Below are positions 18,367 through 28,466 of a stretch of DNA of 64,000 nt, one piece after another. The notes beneath the pieces were generated by a model. The model did not search any database, had not been told where the DNA came from, and saw nothing but the letters and a program-made list of their open reading frames with translations. Positions within the stretch are counted from its first letter, which is position 1. Every line of letters starts with the position of its first letter. The stretch is from NCBI RefSeq assembly GCF_030294985.1, contig NZ_AP024718.1:744001-808000 (forward strand), given 5' to 3'. A program made the position numbers and the translations under genes. Source of the stretch: Methylomarinovum tepidoasis (GTDB lineage: Bacteria > Pseudomonadota > Gammaproteobacteria > Methylococcales > Methylothermaceae).

Positions 18367-20186
18367 GGCAAAGCCTGCTGGCGTTCGCCGTAAAGCCTGG
18401 CGTAGAGGCCGCCCTGGGCTAGGAGATCGGCATGGCCGCCCTGTTCGCAGATGCGGCCGTCCTCGAATACGTAGACCCGGTCGGCCTGTTTCACGGCGCT
18501 GAGACGGTGGGCGACGATCACCGTGGTGCGGCGCGCCAGGAAGCGGGACAGCGCTTCGTGGAGCCGCTGCTCGGTTTCGGTGTCCAGCGCCGAGGTGGCC
18601 TCGTCGAAGATCACCACCTTCGGCTCGGCCAGAATCATGCGGGCGATGGCGAGGCGCTGGCGCTGCCCTCCGGAAAGGCGCATGCCGCTACGGCCGATGA
18701 CGGTGTCCAGACCGGCGGGCAGGGCGGCGACGGTGTCGGCGAGCTGGGCGGTCTCCAGGGCCCGCCACAGGCGGCGGTCGTCCAGATCGCGGCCCAGGGT
18801 CAGGTTGGCGCGGATGGTGTCGTTGAACAGCACCGGCTGCTGCAGCACCGTGGCCACGTGTTCGCGCACCACTTCCATGCCGATGCGGGTGATGGGCTCG
18901 CCGTCGTAATAGACCATTCCCCGCGTCGGCGCGTAGAGGCCGATGAGCACCTGCACCAGGGTGGACTTGCCACCGCCGCTGGCGCCCACCAGGGCTATCT
19001 TTTCGCCCGCACCGACGTCGAGGCTCACGCCTTTGAGGACTTCGTCCCCCTGATCGTAGCGGAAATGCAAGTCCTCGACCCGGATGGACACCGTGGGCTT
19101 GCCGCGGAAGGGATTGACCCGATGCGGATAACGCGGCTCCTGGCGCAACGCCAGCAGACGGTTGATCCGCGCCAGCGCCGCCTGAGCGCTGTAGAAGGCG
19201 TACTGGATGCCGAGCAGTTCCTGCACCGGCCCCATCATGAACCACAGGTAACCGAACACCGCCAGCATCTGGCCGATGCTGAGGTCGGAAAACAGCACCA
19301 TGGTCATGGCGGTAGCGCGGAACAGATCGACGCCGTGGAGGAAGACCACGAAGCTGAAACGGTTGAGGGCGTCGCTTTTCCAGGCATACTGCCCGGCACG
19401 GTGGCGCACCTGGTCGGCGTGATCGCGCAGGCGCTCGAAGTAATAACGCTCGCGGTTGCTGGCGCGGATCTGCTGGATGGCGTCCAGGGTTTCGGTCAGG
19501 GCCTGCTGGAACGCCTCCAGAGCGCCGTTTTCCTTCTTCTTGAGCTGCTTGACCCGTTTGCCCAGGGCGCGGGTGAAGTAGATCACCAGGGGATTGAGAC
19601 AGAGGATGAACAAGGCCAGGGGCCAGTGGATCCACAGCAGGATCGCCGCAGTGCCGACGATGGTGAGCGCGGCGATGAGAGAGCGGCTGATGGTGGCGCC
19701 GAGAAACTGGTCCAGGGTGTCGACATCGGTGACCAGGTGGGTGACCACGGTGCCGCTGCCGAGGGATTCGTATTCCGCCATCGACACCCGTTCCAGGCGC
19801 TTGAGCAGATCGGTGCGCAGCCGGTAGGTGACGTCCTTGGAAATCTCGGTAAACTGGCGCGTCTGCCAGACGTTGAAGCCCAGGGCCGCCAGGCGCAGCA
19901 GGAACGACAGCACCAGCACCGCGCCGATGTACCACAGGGCCCGGTCCCAGGGGAACGCCGCCGGCGGCGGCAACCAGCGGTCGATGAAAGCGGTCACCGG
20001 TCCCGGATGCCCCAGCAGGACCTCGTCCACCAGGGTCGGGATCAGCAGCGGCACCGGCACCGCCGCCAGGGCCGCCAGCAGCGCCACCGCCTGGGCCAGG
20101 AGCAGCTTGCGCCGGTGGCGCAGGCTCAAGCGGATCAGGGTGCGCCAGTCGTAGCGGCGCGGTGGCAGGGCGGCGGTGCGGGACAT
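18363..20186 (-). CDS. ABC exporter, fused membrane and ATPase domains (MsbA-like)
   Basis: 607 residues. A six-helix membrane domain covers about residues 25-330. The nucleotide-binding domain has a Walker A GASGGGKST at 401-409, a signature LSGGQ near 504 and a Walker B VVIFDEA near 524. One half-transporter that works as a dimer. Candidate substrates are lipids, glycolipids or peptides. It lies 4 bases after a Wzz/GumC-like gene, so involvement in surface polysaccharide or lipid export is possible. It is not clearly MsbA itself, as no lpxK follows. Confidence 0.88.
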   Translation of the reverse strand: MSRTAALPPRRYDWRTLIRLSLRHRRKLLLAQAVALLAALAAVPVPLLIPTLVDEVLLGHPGPVTAFIDRWLPPPAAFPWDRALWYIGAVLVLSFLLRLAALGFNVWQTRQFTEISKDVTYRLRTDLLKRLERVSMAEYESLGSGTVVTHLVTDVDTLDQFLGATISRSLIAALTIVGTAAILLWIHWPLALFILCLNPLVIYFTRALGKRVKQLKKKENGALEAFQQALTETLDAIQQIRASNRERYYFERLRDHADQVRHRAGQYAWKSDALNRFSFVVFLHGVDLFRATAMTMVLFSDLSIGQMLAVFGYLWFMMGPVQELLGIQYAFYSAQAALARINRLLALRQEPRYPHRVNPFRGKPTVSIRVEDLHFRYDQGDEVLKGVSLDVGAGEKIALVGASGGGKSTLVQVLIGLYAPTRGMVYYDGEPITRIGMEVVREHVATVLQQPVLFNDTIRANLTLGRDLDDRRLWRALETAQLADTVAALPAGLDTVIGRSGMRLSGGQRQRLAIARMILAEPKVVIFDEATSALDTETEQRLHEALSRFLARRTTVIVAHRLSAVKQADRVYVFEDGRICEQGGHADLLAQGGLYARLYGERQQALP

Positions 20187-20190
20187 GGCT

Positions 20191-22137
20191 TCAAGAACGC
20201 AGACAGGGATGGACCGGGTCGATCTGGTCCACGTCTTTGTCCGCTGCGATGGTGAGCGGCCGGTAACGGCTCAGGTCCTTCAGCGTCAGGGGCCCGACGA
20301 TGGCTTCCAGCCGGGCCAGTTTCAGCCCCTGGCGGAGCAGATGAACGATGCAGGCATGACGCAGCGCTTCCGGGGTTACGCTTTCCGGGTCTTCGAGCCC
20401 GGCTTCCACCGCGGCCAGATAGAGCAACTTGCGGACCGCTTCCGGATCACCAGGCACTAGGGGCGTCCCCCCGCTGGCCGCCAGCCAAGTCTTCAACCGC
20501 GGCGCCAGGGGCAGGGAGCGCCGGTGCGGGGGCGGGACCAGCAGGCGCGCATGGGCCAGATCCACATCCGTGGTTTCCAGGCGGGTCAACTCCTCCGGGG
20601 TCAGGCCGCTGAGGAGCAGGGCGACGGTCTGGCGGGTCTTCAGGTCGGCGCGGTCGATCAGGCGGTTCAGCGTTTCGGTATCGAGCTCCTGGGGCTGGGA
20701 AGGCAGCCTTTCCGGGGCCGTTTCCGTCCTGAGGGCTTCGGCCGGCGGCGGCGGGGAAAACAGGGGAGCCTGACGGGGATCGGCATAAACGTGCACCCCG
20801 GCGAGGGTCAGGCGGGTGTCCGGCAGCCGTGCTTCCCGCCGGGTCAGGAATTCCAGCAGCCAGACCGCCGCCAGTCCCAGCCCGAAGGCGAGCAGCGCCA
20901 CCACCCCAGCGTCACGCCAGTAATGGGGCCGGATGGGGCTTTCCGGCGCGTAGGCCTTTTCGACCACCTCCACCTGGGGATACTGTTCCAGCTGCTTGAC
21001 CTCCAGCTGGGTGATGCGGGCCTGCAGCTCGCGCTGCTGTTCTTCCAGCTGTTCCAGATCCTTCACCAGCGACTCGTGCTCGGCGAAGCGGGTGCTGAAT
21101 TCCTGCGCCTGGCGTTTGTGCGCCTCCAGCTGGCGCCGGGTTTCCGCCACCGTCTGGAGGGCGGCGGCGTAATCCTGTTGCGCCTGGGCCAGCACCGCCC
21201 GGCGGCCCCGTTCCACCAGCGCCGCGATCTTGGCCTCCACTTCCCGCAGCTGCTGCGGCACTTTGCGGTAGGCGGGATTGAGGCGGATGTACTGGGGAGT
21301 GAAGCGCTGTTTCATGGCGGTCAACTGCTCACGCAGCGCCTGGGCCCGCTGCTCCAGCACCGCCAGTACCTGCTGGTCTTCCTCGGGGACCACCGGCTTG
21401 CCGGCGGCGACCGCCGCCTTCACCGCCTCCAGGCGCGACCTGGCCTCGACCACCGCCTCGTTGGCCTTGTTGAGGGCCTCGGTCAGACCGTTGAGACGGG
21501 CGAGCGCGGTGTTTTCCCCGCGCTCCAGGGAAGCGATGTCGTAACGCTGGCGGAAATCCTCCAGAGCCTTGCGGCGGGCGGCGATCTTGCCCTGAAGCGC
21601 CGCCAGCCGCTCACGCAGCGCCCGCAGGGTGGCGCCGGTGGAAGCCTCGATCTCCCGTGCCCGCACCTCCCGGTAGACCTCGACCCAGGTGTTGACCAGG
21701 GGGGCGAGCAGATCGCGGTCCGGGCCTTCGGCGATCAGGCGCACCAGATTGGTGTCGGGCACCGGTTCCACCCGCAGCATCTCCCTCACTGCCGCCGGGG
21801 TCAGGCCCGGCGGCAGGCGGCCGTCCCATTCCAGCCGCTCGAGGGTTTCCTCCAACAGCGGCTGGCCGGTGAGCAGGACGCGCTGGATGGCGATGTGCTG
21901 GGGATCGACGACGACCTCATCGGCATCGACCGCCGGCGGCGGGGTGGTCAGCAAGGTGGCGCCGGCCTGATAGATCGCCGGCCGCAAGAAAACGATCAGC
22001 CAGCCCAGCAGCAGGGTCGCGGCGGCGACAGCGGCGAACACCAGAACACGGCGCTGCCGGTACCAGGGCAGAGGCGGGACGCTGGCGGGCGGGGCCGGTT
22101 CCGGCCCGGAAATGCGTTCCACGGGGATCTGTGCCAT
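20191..22137 (-). CDS. Wzz/GumC-like chain-length protein with C-terminal degenerate tyrosine-recombinase domain
   Basis: 648 residues. Helix 1 is at about 30-50, a Wzz-type periplasmic head and long coiled coils at 60-400, then the PESPIRPHYWRD motif and helix 2 at about 405-430. This layout is that of polysaccharide co-polymerases. After a proline-rich linker, residues about 486-628 read like a tyrosine-recombinase catalytic domain: LLLSGLTPEELTRLETTDVDL (here the usual catalytic Arg is Thr), VTPEALRHACIVHLLRQG (HxLRH with the first His changed to Glu, Arg kept), VGP instead of LGH, and a final Tyr in LSRY. The domain is probably inactive and cytoplasmic, and may bind or oligomerise. It lies 26 bases after purK. 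Confidence 0.8.
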   Translation of the reverse strand: MAQIPVERISGPEPAPPASVPPLPWYRQRRVLVFAAVAAATLLLGWLIVFLRPAIYQAGATLLTTPPPAVDADEVVVDPQHIAIQRVLLTGQPLLEETLERLEWDGRLPPGLTPAAVREMLRVEPVPDTNLVRLIAEGPDRDLLAPLVNTWVEVYREVRAREIEASTGATLRALRERLAALQGKIAARRKALEDFRQRYDIASLERGENTALARLNGLTEALNKANEAVVEARSRLEAVKAAVAAGKPVVPEEDQQVLAVLEQRAQALREQLTAMKQRFTPQYIRLNPAYRKVPQQLREVEAKIAALVERGRRAVLAQAQQDYAAALQTVAETRRQLEAHKRQAQEFSTRFAEHESLVKDLEQLEEQQRELQARITQLEVKQLEQYPQVEVVEKAYAPESPIRPHYWRDAGVVALLAFGLGLAAVWLLEFLTRREARLPDTRLTLAGVHVYADPRQAPLFSPPPPAEALRTETAPERLPSQPQELDTETLNRLIDRADLKTRQTVALLLSGLTPEELTRLETTDVDLAHARLLVPPPHRRSLPLAPRLKTWLAASGGTPLVPGDPEAVRKLLYLAAVEAGLEDPESVTPEALRHACIVHLLRQGLKLARLEAIVGPLTLKDLSRYRPLTIAADKDVDQIDPVHPCLRS

Positions 22138-22163
22138 CGTCTCACCTCGTTCGGCTGATGATC

Positions 22164-23243
22164 TTAGGGTAACAGGGCCAGCAGATGGTGCAGGCGCGCC
22201 TCCAGGGCCTTGGCCGAGGCCGCCCGCACCGTGGCGTGACCGACCTTGCGTCCCGGCCGCTCGGCTTTGCCATAGAAATGGCAGTGGACGCCCGGCTGCG
22301 CCAGCACGTCGGCCAGCGCCGGCAGCACGCCGATGAAATTCACCATCGCCGTATGTCCCACCGGCTCGGTGCCGCCCAGGGGCAGGTCGAGGATGGCGCG
22401 CAGGTGGTTTTCGAACTGGCTGACTTCCGCCCCCTCGATGGTCCAGTGACCGGAGTTGTGCACCCTGGGCGCCATCTCGTTGGCCAGCAGACGGCCGTTC
22501 ACCTCGAACAGCTCCAGTGCTAAGACCCCGACATAATCGAGACGTTCAAGCAGGCGGCGGGCGTATTCCTGGGCCTGCGCCGCGGCGGCATCCCCCGGGC
22601 GGCAGCGGGCGAGATGAAGGATGCCGCTTTTGTGGACGTTCTCGCTGAGGGGATAGAAGGCCGTCTCGCCGCTGGCGCGGCGCACGGCGATGACCGAGAC
22701 CTCGCGGTCGAAGGGAATGAAGCCCTCGCCGATCAGCGGCCGGCCTGCCAGCTCGGCCCAGGCGGCATCCATGTCGGCGGCGGTGCGGATCAGAAACTGC
22801 CCCTTGCCGTCGTAGCCGAAACGGCGGGTCTTGACCAGGAAAGGCCAACCCAGGCACTTGGGCGCCTCCGCCAGATCCTCCCGGCTGTCGATGGCGACGA
22901 AGGGCGGGGTGGGAATGTCGAGGCTGCGAAACAGCGATTTCTCCTGCAGGCGGTCGCGGCTTTCGGCCAAGGCCGTCAGCGGCGGATGGATGCGGGCGCG
23001 GTCCTGCAGCCTGCTCAGGCCCTCCAGGGAGACGTTCTCGAATTCGTAGGTGATGACCTGGCAGGTGTCGGCCAGCCGCGCCAGCGCCTCCGGATCGTCG
23101 TAGGGGGCGACCAGATGTTCGGCCAAAGGGCCGGCGCAGGCGTCCGGAGCCGGGTCGAGGACGGCGAAATCCAGCCCCAGGGGGTAACCGGCCAGGATCA
23201 GCATCCGCGCCAGCTGACCGCCGCCGATGATGCCGATCTTCAT
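22164..23243 (-). CDS. purK: N5-carboxyaminoimidazole ribonucleotide synthase
   Basis: 359 residues. ATP-grasp enzyme converting AIR, bicarbonate and ATP to N5-CAIR in purine synthesis. The N-terminal [17 protein letters not shown], the VITYEFENV block, [15 protein letters not shown] (ATP binding), [17 protein letters not shown] and [16 protein letters not shown] are all PurK signatures. It overlaps purE by 4 bases. Confidence 0.96.
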   Translation of the reverse strand: MKIGIIGGGQLARMLILAGYPLGLDFAVLDPAPDACAGPLAEHLVAPYDDPEALARLADTCQVITYEFENVSLEGLSRLQDRARIHPPLTALAESRDRLQEKSLFRSLDIPTPPFVAIDSREDLAEAPKCLGWPFLVKTRRFGYDGKGQFLIRTAADMDAAWAELAGRPLIGEGFIPFDREVSVIAVRRASGETAFYPLSENVHKSGILHLARCRPGDAAAAQAQEYARRLLERLDYVGVLALELFEVNGRLLANEMAPRVHNSGHWTIEGAEVSQFENHLRAILDLPLGGTEPVGHTAMVNFIGVLPALADVLAQPGVHCHFYGKAERPGRKVGHATVRAASAKALEARLHHLLALLP

Positions 23244-23743
23244 GACGCCGCCTCGCGGGGATCGGGACGGGCCAGCACGGCCTCGGTCTGGCGCTGGCGG
23301 TAGGCGCTGAGGGCGGCGTCGATCCCCGGGTGTTCCGGAGCCAGAATCGCCGCCGCCAGCAGCGCGGCGTTGACCGCCCCGGCGCGGCCGATGGCCAGAG
23401 TGCCGACCGGAACCCCGGCCGGCATCTGCACGATCGACAGCAGCGAGTCCAGGCCGTTGAGGGTGCGCGACTGCACCGGCACCCCGAGCACCGGCAGGGT
23501 GGTCTTGGCCGCCGCCATGCCCGGCAGGTGGGCGGCTCCGCCGGCGCCGGCGATGATGACCCGAAGGCCGCGCTCCCTGGCGCTGCCGGCGTATTCGAAC
23601 AGCAGGTCCGGGGTGCGGTGGGCGGAAACGATGCGCACCTCGAAGGGGACTTCGAGCTGCTCCAGCATGTCGGTGGCATGGTGCATGGTGTCCCAGTCGG
23701 ATTGGGAACCCATGATCACGCCCACGAGAGGTTGGGTGGTCAT
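23240..23743 (-). CDS. purE: N5-carboxyaminoimidazole ribonucleotide mutase
   Basis: 167 residues. It rearranges N5-CAIR to [30 protein letters not shown] and [13 protein letters not shown] are the substrate-binding motifs of class I PurE. It is first in purE-purK and shares a 155-base region with the divergent DUF1931 gene. No good Shine-Dalgarno precedes the ATG. Confidence 0.97.
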   Translation of the reverse strand: MTTQPLVGVIMGSQSDWDTMHHATDMLEQLEVPFEVRIVSAHRTPDLLFEYAGSARERGLRVIIAGAGGAAHLPGMAAAKTTLPVLGVPVQSRTLNGLDSLLSIVQMPAGVPVGTLAIGRAGAVNAALLAAAILAPEHPGIDAALSAYRQRQTEAVLARPDPREAAS

Positions 23744-23748
23744 GGAAT

Positions 23749-23791
23749 TTTTGTCACGCTGAATGGTTGCGGCGATGTTATTATGACAAAA
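23749..23791. repeat. Spaced inverted repeat in the purE/DUF1931 intergenic region
   Basis: TTTTGTCA at 23749-23756 and TGACAAAA at 23784-23791 are perfect 8-base inverted copies 35 bases apart, next to the purE start. They could be paired half-sites for a regulator or the stem of a leader RNA. They do not resemble a PurR box. Confidence 0.35.
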
Positions 23792-23898
23792 TTCTGCCGT
23801 TCCGGCGGCGGTTCCCGGTTCGCCGCTCTTGAGAAACGGCCGGCCGGCCCCCAGATTCGCCGCCTAACCCACTCACAAAGAACAAGGAGATCCAACCG

Positions 23899-24348
23899 AT
23901 GAGCATCATGGGCATCAGCCAGTTCGAGCGCTTTTTCCGCGAAGCCGCGTCCCTGGACGTGGACAAGGACGACCTCAAGCGCCTGTCGGACTTCATCGAC
24001 CAGAAGCTGCACGACCTGCTGCTGATGGGCGTGGCCACCGCCAAGGCCAACGGTCGTGACGTCATCCTGGTGCACGACCTGCCGATCACCAAGGGATTGC
24101 AGGAAAGCATCCACCAGTTCCGCAAGATGGACCTGGCCCTGGAGCTGCAGCCGATCCTGGACCAGTTGGCCAAACTGCCGCCGCTGGAACTGGCCTACGG
24201 CGAGGACGTGGAAACCAGGCTGCCGGAAATCGTCGGCGGCCTGACCTACGCCATGGCCAAGACCTTCAAGATCATCGACCCGGCGCTGAAAAATCCCCAG
24301 ACAGAGCACTGGAACCGGGTCGCCGACATCTTCAGTCTGCTGCTATAA
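23899..24348 (+). CDS. DUF1931 histone-fold protein
   Basis: 149 residues behind AAGGAG. FERFFREAASLDVDKDDLKRLSDFI, MGVATAKANGRDVILVHDLPITKGLQE, LPEIVGGLTYAMAKTFKIIDP and NPQTEHW match the DUF1931 family, whose Aquifex member Aq_328 has a doubled histone fold. The two halves each carry a helix-strap-helix pattern. Whether it binds DNA is not established. It is a single-gene unit with a downstream terminator, divergent from purE. Confidence 0.85.
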   Translation: MSIMGISQFERFFREAASLDVDKDDLKRLSDFIDQKLHDLLLMGVATAKANGRDVILVHDLPITKGLQESIHQFRKMDLALELQPILDQLAKLPPLELAYGEDVETRLPEIVGGLTYAMAKTFKIIDPALKNPQTEHWNRVADIFSLLL

Positions 24349-24373
24349 GCCGCAACCGGATCATCCTGCCGGC

Positions 24374-24399
24374 AAAGCCCGCCTTCGTGCGGGCTTTTT
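24374..24399 (+). terminator. Rho-independent terminator after the DUF1931 gene
   Basis: AAAGCCCGC and GCGGGCTTT form a stem around a six-base loop, followed by more T. Confidence 0.88.
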
Positions 24400-24458
24400 A
24401 CCGCCTGTCGGCCGAGACTGGGTTACAATTAACCGGTTTTCCCCGAGGAGATCCGAGC

Positions 24459-25088
24459 GTGTTGGAAATCATCGAAGCGGGCGGCTGGCTCATGTGGCCG
24501 ATCCTGGCCTGTTCCGTGCTGGCGACCGCCATCGTCTGCGAACGCTTCTGGAGCCTTCGGACCGCCCGCATCATCCCACCGCACCTGGTCACCCAGGTCT
24601 GGCGCATGTTCCGCAAGGGGGAACTGGATGCGAACCACATCCGGCAACTGCAGACCAGCTCCCCGTTGGGGGCGATTCTGGCCGCCGGCCTGAGCAACTA
24701 CCGCTACGGCCGCGAGGTGATGAAGGAGGCGATCGAGGACGTGGGCCGTCAGGTAGCCCACGAGCTGGAGCGGTTCCTCGATCTGCTCGGCACCATCGCT
24801 TCGGTCACCCCGCTGCTGGGCCTGCTGGGCACGGTGATGGGGATGATCAAGGTCTTCAGCGCCATCACCGCCGTCGGCGTCGGCGATCCCAAGGTGCTCG
24901 CCGGCGGCATCTCCGAGGCCCTCATCACCACCGCGGCCGGATTGTCGGTGGCGATTCCGGCCCTGATTTTCTACCGCCACTTTCAGGCCAAGGTGCAGGA
25001 TCTGGTGCTGAAAATGGAAAACGAGGCCCTGCGCTTCCTGGACATCATGTACAGCGAAACCGACCACGAGGATTCGAAAGGAGAATGA
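24459..25088 (+). CDS. exbB: ExbB/TolQ-family proton-channel subunit
   Basis: 209 residues from a GTG with CGAGGAG upstream. Three membrane helices are at about 8-30, 110-135 and 155-180; IASVTPLLGLLGTVMGMIKVF and GISEALITTAAGLSVAIPAL are the MotA/TolQ/ExbB channel signatures. With ExbD it couples the proton gradient to TonB. A TACAAT at 24424-24429 is a possible -10. It overlaps exbD by 4 bases. It could energise the TonB receptor at 9.3 kb. No tonB gene is nearby. Confidence 0.92.
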   Translation: MLEIIEAGGWLMWPILACSVLATAIVCERFWSLRTARIIPPHLVTQVWRMFRKGELDANHIRQLQTSSPLGAILAAGLSNYRYGREVMKEAIEDVGRQVAHELERFLDLLGTIASVTPLLGLLGTVMGMIKVFSAITAVGVGDPKVLAGGISEALITTAAGLSVAIPALIFYRHFQAKVQDLVLKMENEALRFLDIMYSETDHEDSKGE

Positions 25089-25501
25089 ACTTCCGCACCA
25101 CCCGGCGCGAGCGCCTCGAACTGAGCCTGACGCCGATGATCGACGTGGTGTTTCTGCTGCTGATCTTCTTCATGGTCACCACCACCTTCGACCGCCAGGC
25201 CCGCCTCAAGCTCGAGCTGCCCAAGGCCAAAAGCGCGGTCCAAAGCCCCCAGCAGAAACCGCTGGAGGTGGTCATCGACGCCGAAGGTCACTACTACATC
25301 GGCGGGCACGAATTGATCAACACTCGCCTGGAGACCCTGAAAAAAGCCATACGACGGGCGCTGCAGCAGGGCGCCCGGCCGGTAGTGGTCATCGTCGCCG
25401 ACAAGCGCACCCCCCATCAGGCGGTGATCCGGGTGCTCGACGCTTCCCGCCAACTGGGTCTGAGCCACATATCCTTCGCCACCGAAACCACCCAAGAGTG
25501 A
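25085..25501 (+). CDS. exbD: ExbD/TolR-family protein
   Basis: 138 residues. One N-terminal membrane helix has the essential Asp in [17 protein letters not shown]; the periplasmic domain includes [32 protein letters not shown]. It partners the upstream ExbB in a coupled pair. Confidence 0.93.
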   Translation: MNFRTTRRERLELSLTPMIDVVFLLLIFFMVTTTFDRQARLKLELPKAKSAVQSPQQKPLEVVIDAEGHYYIGGHELINTRLETLKKAIRRALQQGARPVVVIVADKRTPHQAVIRVLDASRQLGLSHISFATETTQE

Positions 25502-25505
25502 ACCG

Positions 25506-25700
25506 ATGGACAAGAAACTCCTGGACATCCTGGTCTGCCCGGTCTGCAAGGGCAAACTGATCTACGCCCCCGAGACCGAAGAGCTGATCTGCAAGGCCGA
25601 CCGACTGGCCTATCCGATCCGCGACGACATTCCGGTGATGCTCGAAGAGGAGGCCCGCAAGCTGAGCCTGGAGGAATACGACCGTATCAAGGACCGATGA
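25506..25700 (+). CDS. Trm112/YcaR-like small zinc-type protein
   Basis: 64 residues. [16 protein letters not shown] carries a CxxC pair; the second pair of the eukaryotic fold is reduced (one Cys in [21 protein letters not shown]). This is the Trm112-like family normally found just upstream of kdsB in gammaproteobacteria. The precise role is unclear. It overlaps kdsB by 4 bases. Confidence 0.92.
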   Translation: MDKKLLDILVCPVCKGKLIYAPETEELICKADRLAYPIRDDIPVMLEEEARKLSLEEYDRIKDR

Positions 25701-26461
25701 CCGGCTTCAAGATCGTCATCCCCGCCCGCGCCGCCTCCTCGCGCCTGCCCGACAAGCCCCTGCTGCGCCTGGCCGGGGAGCCGATGATCGTCCACGTCTG
25801 CCGCCAGGCGCTCAAGGCCGACGCCGACGAGGTGGTAGTCGCCACCGACGACGTCCGCATCGCCGAGGCCGCTCGCGGTGCCGGCGTGGAGGCGGTTCTG
25901 ACCTGCCCGTCCCACACCAGCGGCACCGAAAGGATCGAGGAGGCCGCCCGCCTTAAGGGCTGGGACGACGACACCATCGTGGTCAACTGGCAGGGGGACG
26001 AGCCGTTGCTGGACCCGCACCTGGTCAACCGCCTGGCCTGCGACCTGGATGAACATCCGGACGCCATGGTCGCCACCCTGGCGGCGCCGGCGAGCGAGAC
26101 CGAGATCTTCAATCCCAACGCCGTCAAGGTGGTCATGGACCAGGCCGGCTATGCCCTTTATTTCAGCCGCGCTCCCATTCCCTGGCATCGCGAATCCTTC
26201 GCCACCGACCGCCCCGATCTCGCCGCCGCCTGTTGCTGGCGCCACATCGGCGTCTACGCCTACCGGGTGGGGCTGCTGCACCGCTACGTGCACTGGCCGC
26301 CGGCGCCGCTGGAGCAGGCCGAGGCGCTTGAACAATTGCGCATCCTGTGGCACGGTGAGCGCATCGTCGTGCTGACCGTGGATCATGCGCCGGAACCGGG
26401 CGTGGACACCCGCGAGGATCTGGAAAGGGTGAACCATGTGCTGCGGCAGCGTCAGGGCTGA
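25697..26461 (+). CDS. kdsB: CMP-KDO synthetase
   Basis: 254 residues. 3-deoxy-manno-octulosonate cytidylyltransferase, which activates KDO for lipopolysaccharide inner-core synthesis. [15 protein letters not shown] is the nucleotide-binding N-terminus, and [17 protein letters not shown] and YFSRAPIPW are family blocks. It confirms a Gram-negative envelope. Confidence 0.96.
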   Translation: MTGFKIVIPARAASSRLPDKPLLRLAGEPMIVHVCRQALKADADEVVVATDDVRIAEAARGAGVEAVLTCPSHTSGTERIEEAARLKGWDDDTIVVNWQGDEPLLDPHLVNRLACDLDEHPDAMVATLAAPASETEIFNPNAVKVVMDQAGYALYFSRAPIPWHRESFATDRPDLAAACCWRHIGVYAYRVGLLHRYVHWPPAPLEQAEALEQLRILWHGERIVVLTVDHAPEPGVDTREDLERVNHVLRQRQG

Positions 26462-26485
26462 AACCACCATTTCGAGGTAAGCGTC

Positions 26486-26971
26486 ATGATTCGTATCCTG
26501 TTCGTGTGCATGGGCAACATCTGCCGTTCCCCCATGGCCGAAGGGGTGTTCCAGAAACTGCTGGAACGGGAGGGGCTGGCCGATCAGGTCATGATCGATT
26601 CCGCCGGCACCCACGCCTATCACCTGGGCAAGTCCCCGGACGAGCGCGCCATCCGCGCCGCCCGCGAGCGCGGCATCGACATCTCCCACCTGCGCGCCCG
26701 CCAGGTGGAGCCAGGGGATTTCGAGGAATTCGACCTGGTTCTGGTGATGGACGAGCAGAACTACGACACCCTGCTGTTTACCGGTGCCCGCAAGTATCAG
26801 CACAAACTGGGGTATCTCCTCGACTACGCCCCCCATCTCAAGACCCGCAACCTGCCCGATCCCTACTACGGAACCGAACCGGGCTTCGACCGCGTCCTCG
26901 ACATGATCGAAGACGCCTGCGAAGGTCTGCTCGCCCATCTGCAGGAACGCCGCCAACGACAGGCGCCCTGA
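26486..26971 (+). CDS. Low-molecular-weight protein tyrosine phosphatase
   Basis: 161 residues. The CX5R phosphate loop [11 protein letters not shown] starts at Cys8, and the acid residue lies in LPDPYYG near residue 128. It acts on phosphotyrosine, often on the tyrosine kinase of polysaccharide export; a Wzz-like protein is 4 kb away but no kinase was seen. It follows kdsB by 24 bases, a common order. Confidence 0.93.
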   Translation: MIRILFVCMGNICRSPMAEGVFQKLLEREGLADQVMIDSAGTHAYHLGKSPDERAIRAARERGIDISHLRARQVEPGDFEEFDLVLVMDEQNYDTLLFTGARKYQHKLGYLLDYAPHLKTRNLPDPYYGTEPGFDRVLDMIEDACEGLLAHLQERRQRQAP

Positions 26972-26972
26972 C

Positions 26973-28466
26973 GTGGCCACACCGCAACCCTGCGCCTTCG
27001 CCATTTTCGGCGCCACCGGGCATCTGGCCCGGACCAAGCTGCTGCCGGCCCTCTACCGCCTCGATGAGGCCGGGCGCCTGGGCGGGCCGACCCGGATCGT
27101 CGGCGTCGGCCGCCGGGACTGGGACGCGGCCACCTGGCGCGGCATCCTCGCCGAGCAGCTCGGCGAACGCCTGACCCTCGACGATGCCGCCCTGGCCCGC
27201 TTTCTGGAACGCCTGCATTTCGTCCCAGTGGACCTGGACCGGCCGCAGACCTTCGCCAACCTGGCCGCCACCGTAGCCAAGCCGGATTTTCCGCCCAACT
27301 GGGTGTTCTATCTGTCGATCCCGCCACAACAGTACGCCGAGGTGGCCCGCCACCTCGCCGCTCACGGTCTCAACCGTGAGGATCACGGCTGGCGCCGTCT
27401 GGTGGTGGAAAAACCGTTCGGTTACGACCTGGAAAGCGCCCGCGTTCTCGATCACAGCTTGCACCGCGATTTCGCCGAGTCGCAGATCTACCGCATCGAT
27501 CACTATCTCGGCAAGGAAACGGTCCAGAACATTCTGGTGTTCCGCTTCGCCAACCTGCTGCTGGAACCGCTCTGGAACCGCAATCACATCGACCACGTCC
27601 AGATCACCCACGCGGAAACCGCCGGCGTCGAAGGCCGGGCCGGCTATTACGACGGCACCGGCGCCCTGCGCGACATGATCCAGAGCCACTTGCTGCAGAT
27701 GTTGGCGATGGTGGCGATGGAACCGCCGCCGCGCCTGGACGCCGAGTCCCTGCGCGACGAGAAGGTCAAGGCCCTCAAGTCGGTGCGGCCGATCCGCCCC
27801 GACGCGGTCCACGCCCACGCCTTCCGGGCCCAGTACACCCGCGGCCGGGTCGGCGACCGGGAAGTGCCCGGCTATCTGGAGGAAGAAGGCGTCGCCCCCG
27901 ACAGCACCACCGAAACCTACGCCGCCCTCAAACTCTATCTGGACAACTGGCGCTGGCGCGGCGTGCCCTTCTACCTGCGCACCGGCAAGCGCCTGGCCCG
28001 GGACCGGGCCCTGGTCGCCATCCGCTTCAAGCATCCCCCACAACAGCTGTTCCGCAGCGCTCACATCGAACGCCTCGAACCCAACTGGCTCCTGCTCGGC
28101 ATCCAGCCGGACCAATGCATCCGCGCCGAAGTTTACGTGCGCGAACGGGGCACGGCGATGAAAATCCACAAGGTTCAGCTCGACGCCACCACCTGCGGCA
28201 TCGACCTCGACCGACTGGGAGCCTACGAAACCTTGCTTCTGGACGTGATCGCCGGCGACCACTCCCTGTTCCTGCGCAGTGACGAGGTGCTGTGGGCGTG
28301 GCGGGTGGTGGACCCGGTCCTCAAGACCTGGGCGGTGGAACGCGACTACATACCCACCTATCCGGCCGGCAGCTGGGGGCCGGAGGAAGCCCGCGCCCTG
28401 TTCGACCGCGACGACCATCATTGGCGCAACGGTTTGGAAACCGATTCGGAGGAGGACACGCGATGA
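26973..28466 (+). CDS. zwf: Glucose-6-phosphate 1-dehydrogenase
   Basis: 497 residues from a GTG one base after the phosphatase stop. [18 protein letters not shown] binds [17 protein letters not shown] is the active-site signature and EKPFG follows the usual spacing. It makes 6-phosphogluconolactone and NADPH. No pgl or gnd lies beside it. It overlaps the next gene by 4 bases. Confidence 0.95.
   Translation: MATPQPCAFAIFGATGHLARTKLLPALYRLDEAGRLGGPTRIVGVGRRDWDAATWRGILAEQLGERLTLDDAALARFLERLHFVPVDLDRPQTFANLAATVAKPDFPPNWVFYLSIPPQQYAEVARHLAAHGLNREDHGWRRLVVEKPFGYDLESARVLDHSLHRDFAESQIYRIDHYLGKETVQNILVFRFANLLLEPLWNRNHIDHVQITHAETAGVEGRAGYYDGTGALRDMIQSHLLQMLAMVAMEPPPRLDAESLRDEKVKALKSVRPIRPDAVHAHAFRAQYTRGRVGDREVPGYLEEEGVAPDSTTETYAALKLYLDNWRWRGVPFYLRTGKRLARDRALVAIRFKHPPQQLFRSAHIERLEPNWLLLGIQPDQCIRAEVYVRERGTAMKIHKVQLDATTCGIDLDRLGAYETLLLDVIAGDHSLFLRSDEVLWAWRVVDPVLKTWAVERDYIPTYPAGSWGPEEARALFDRDDHHWRNGLETDSEEDTR

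Noticed and set aside
25610-27037. 475-codon frame antisense to kdsB and the phosphatase gene
   Set aside because: It spans three confirmed genes on the other strand and has no domain.
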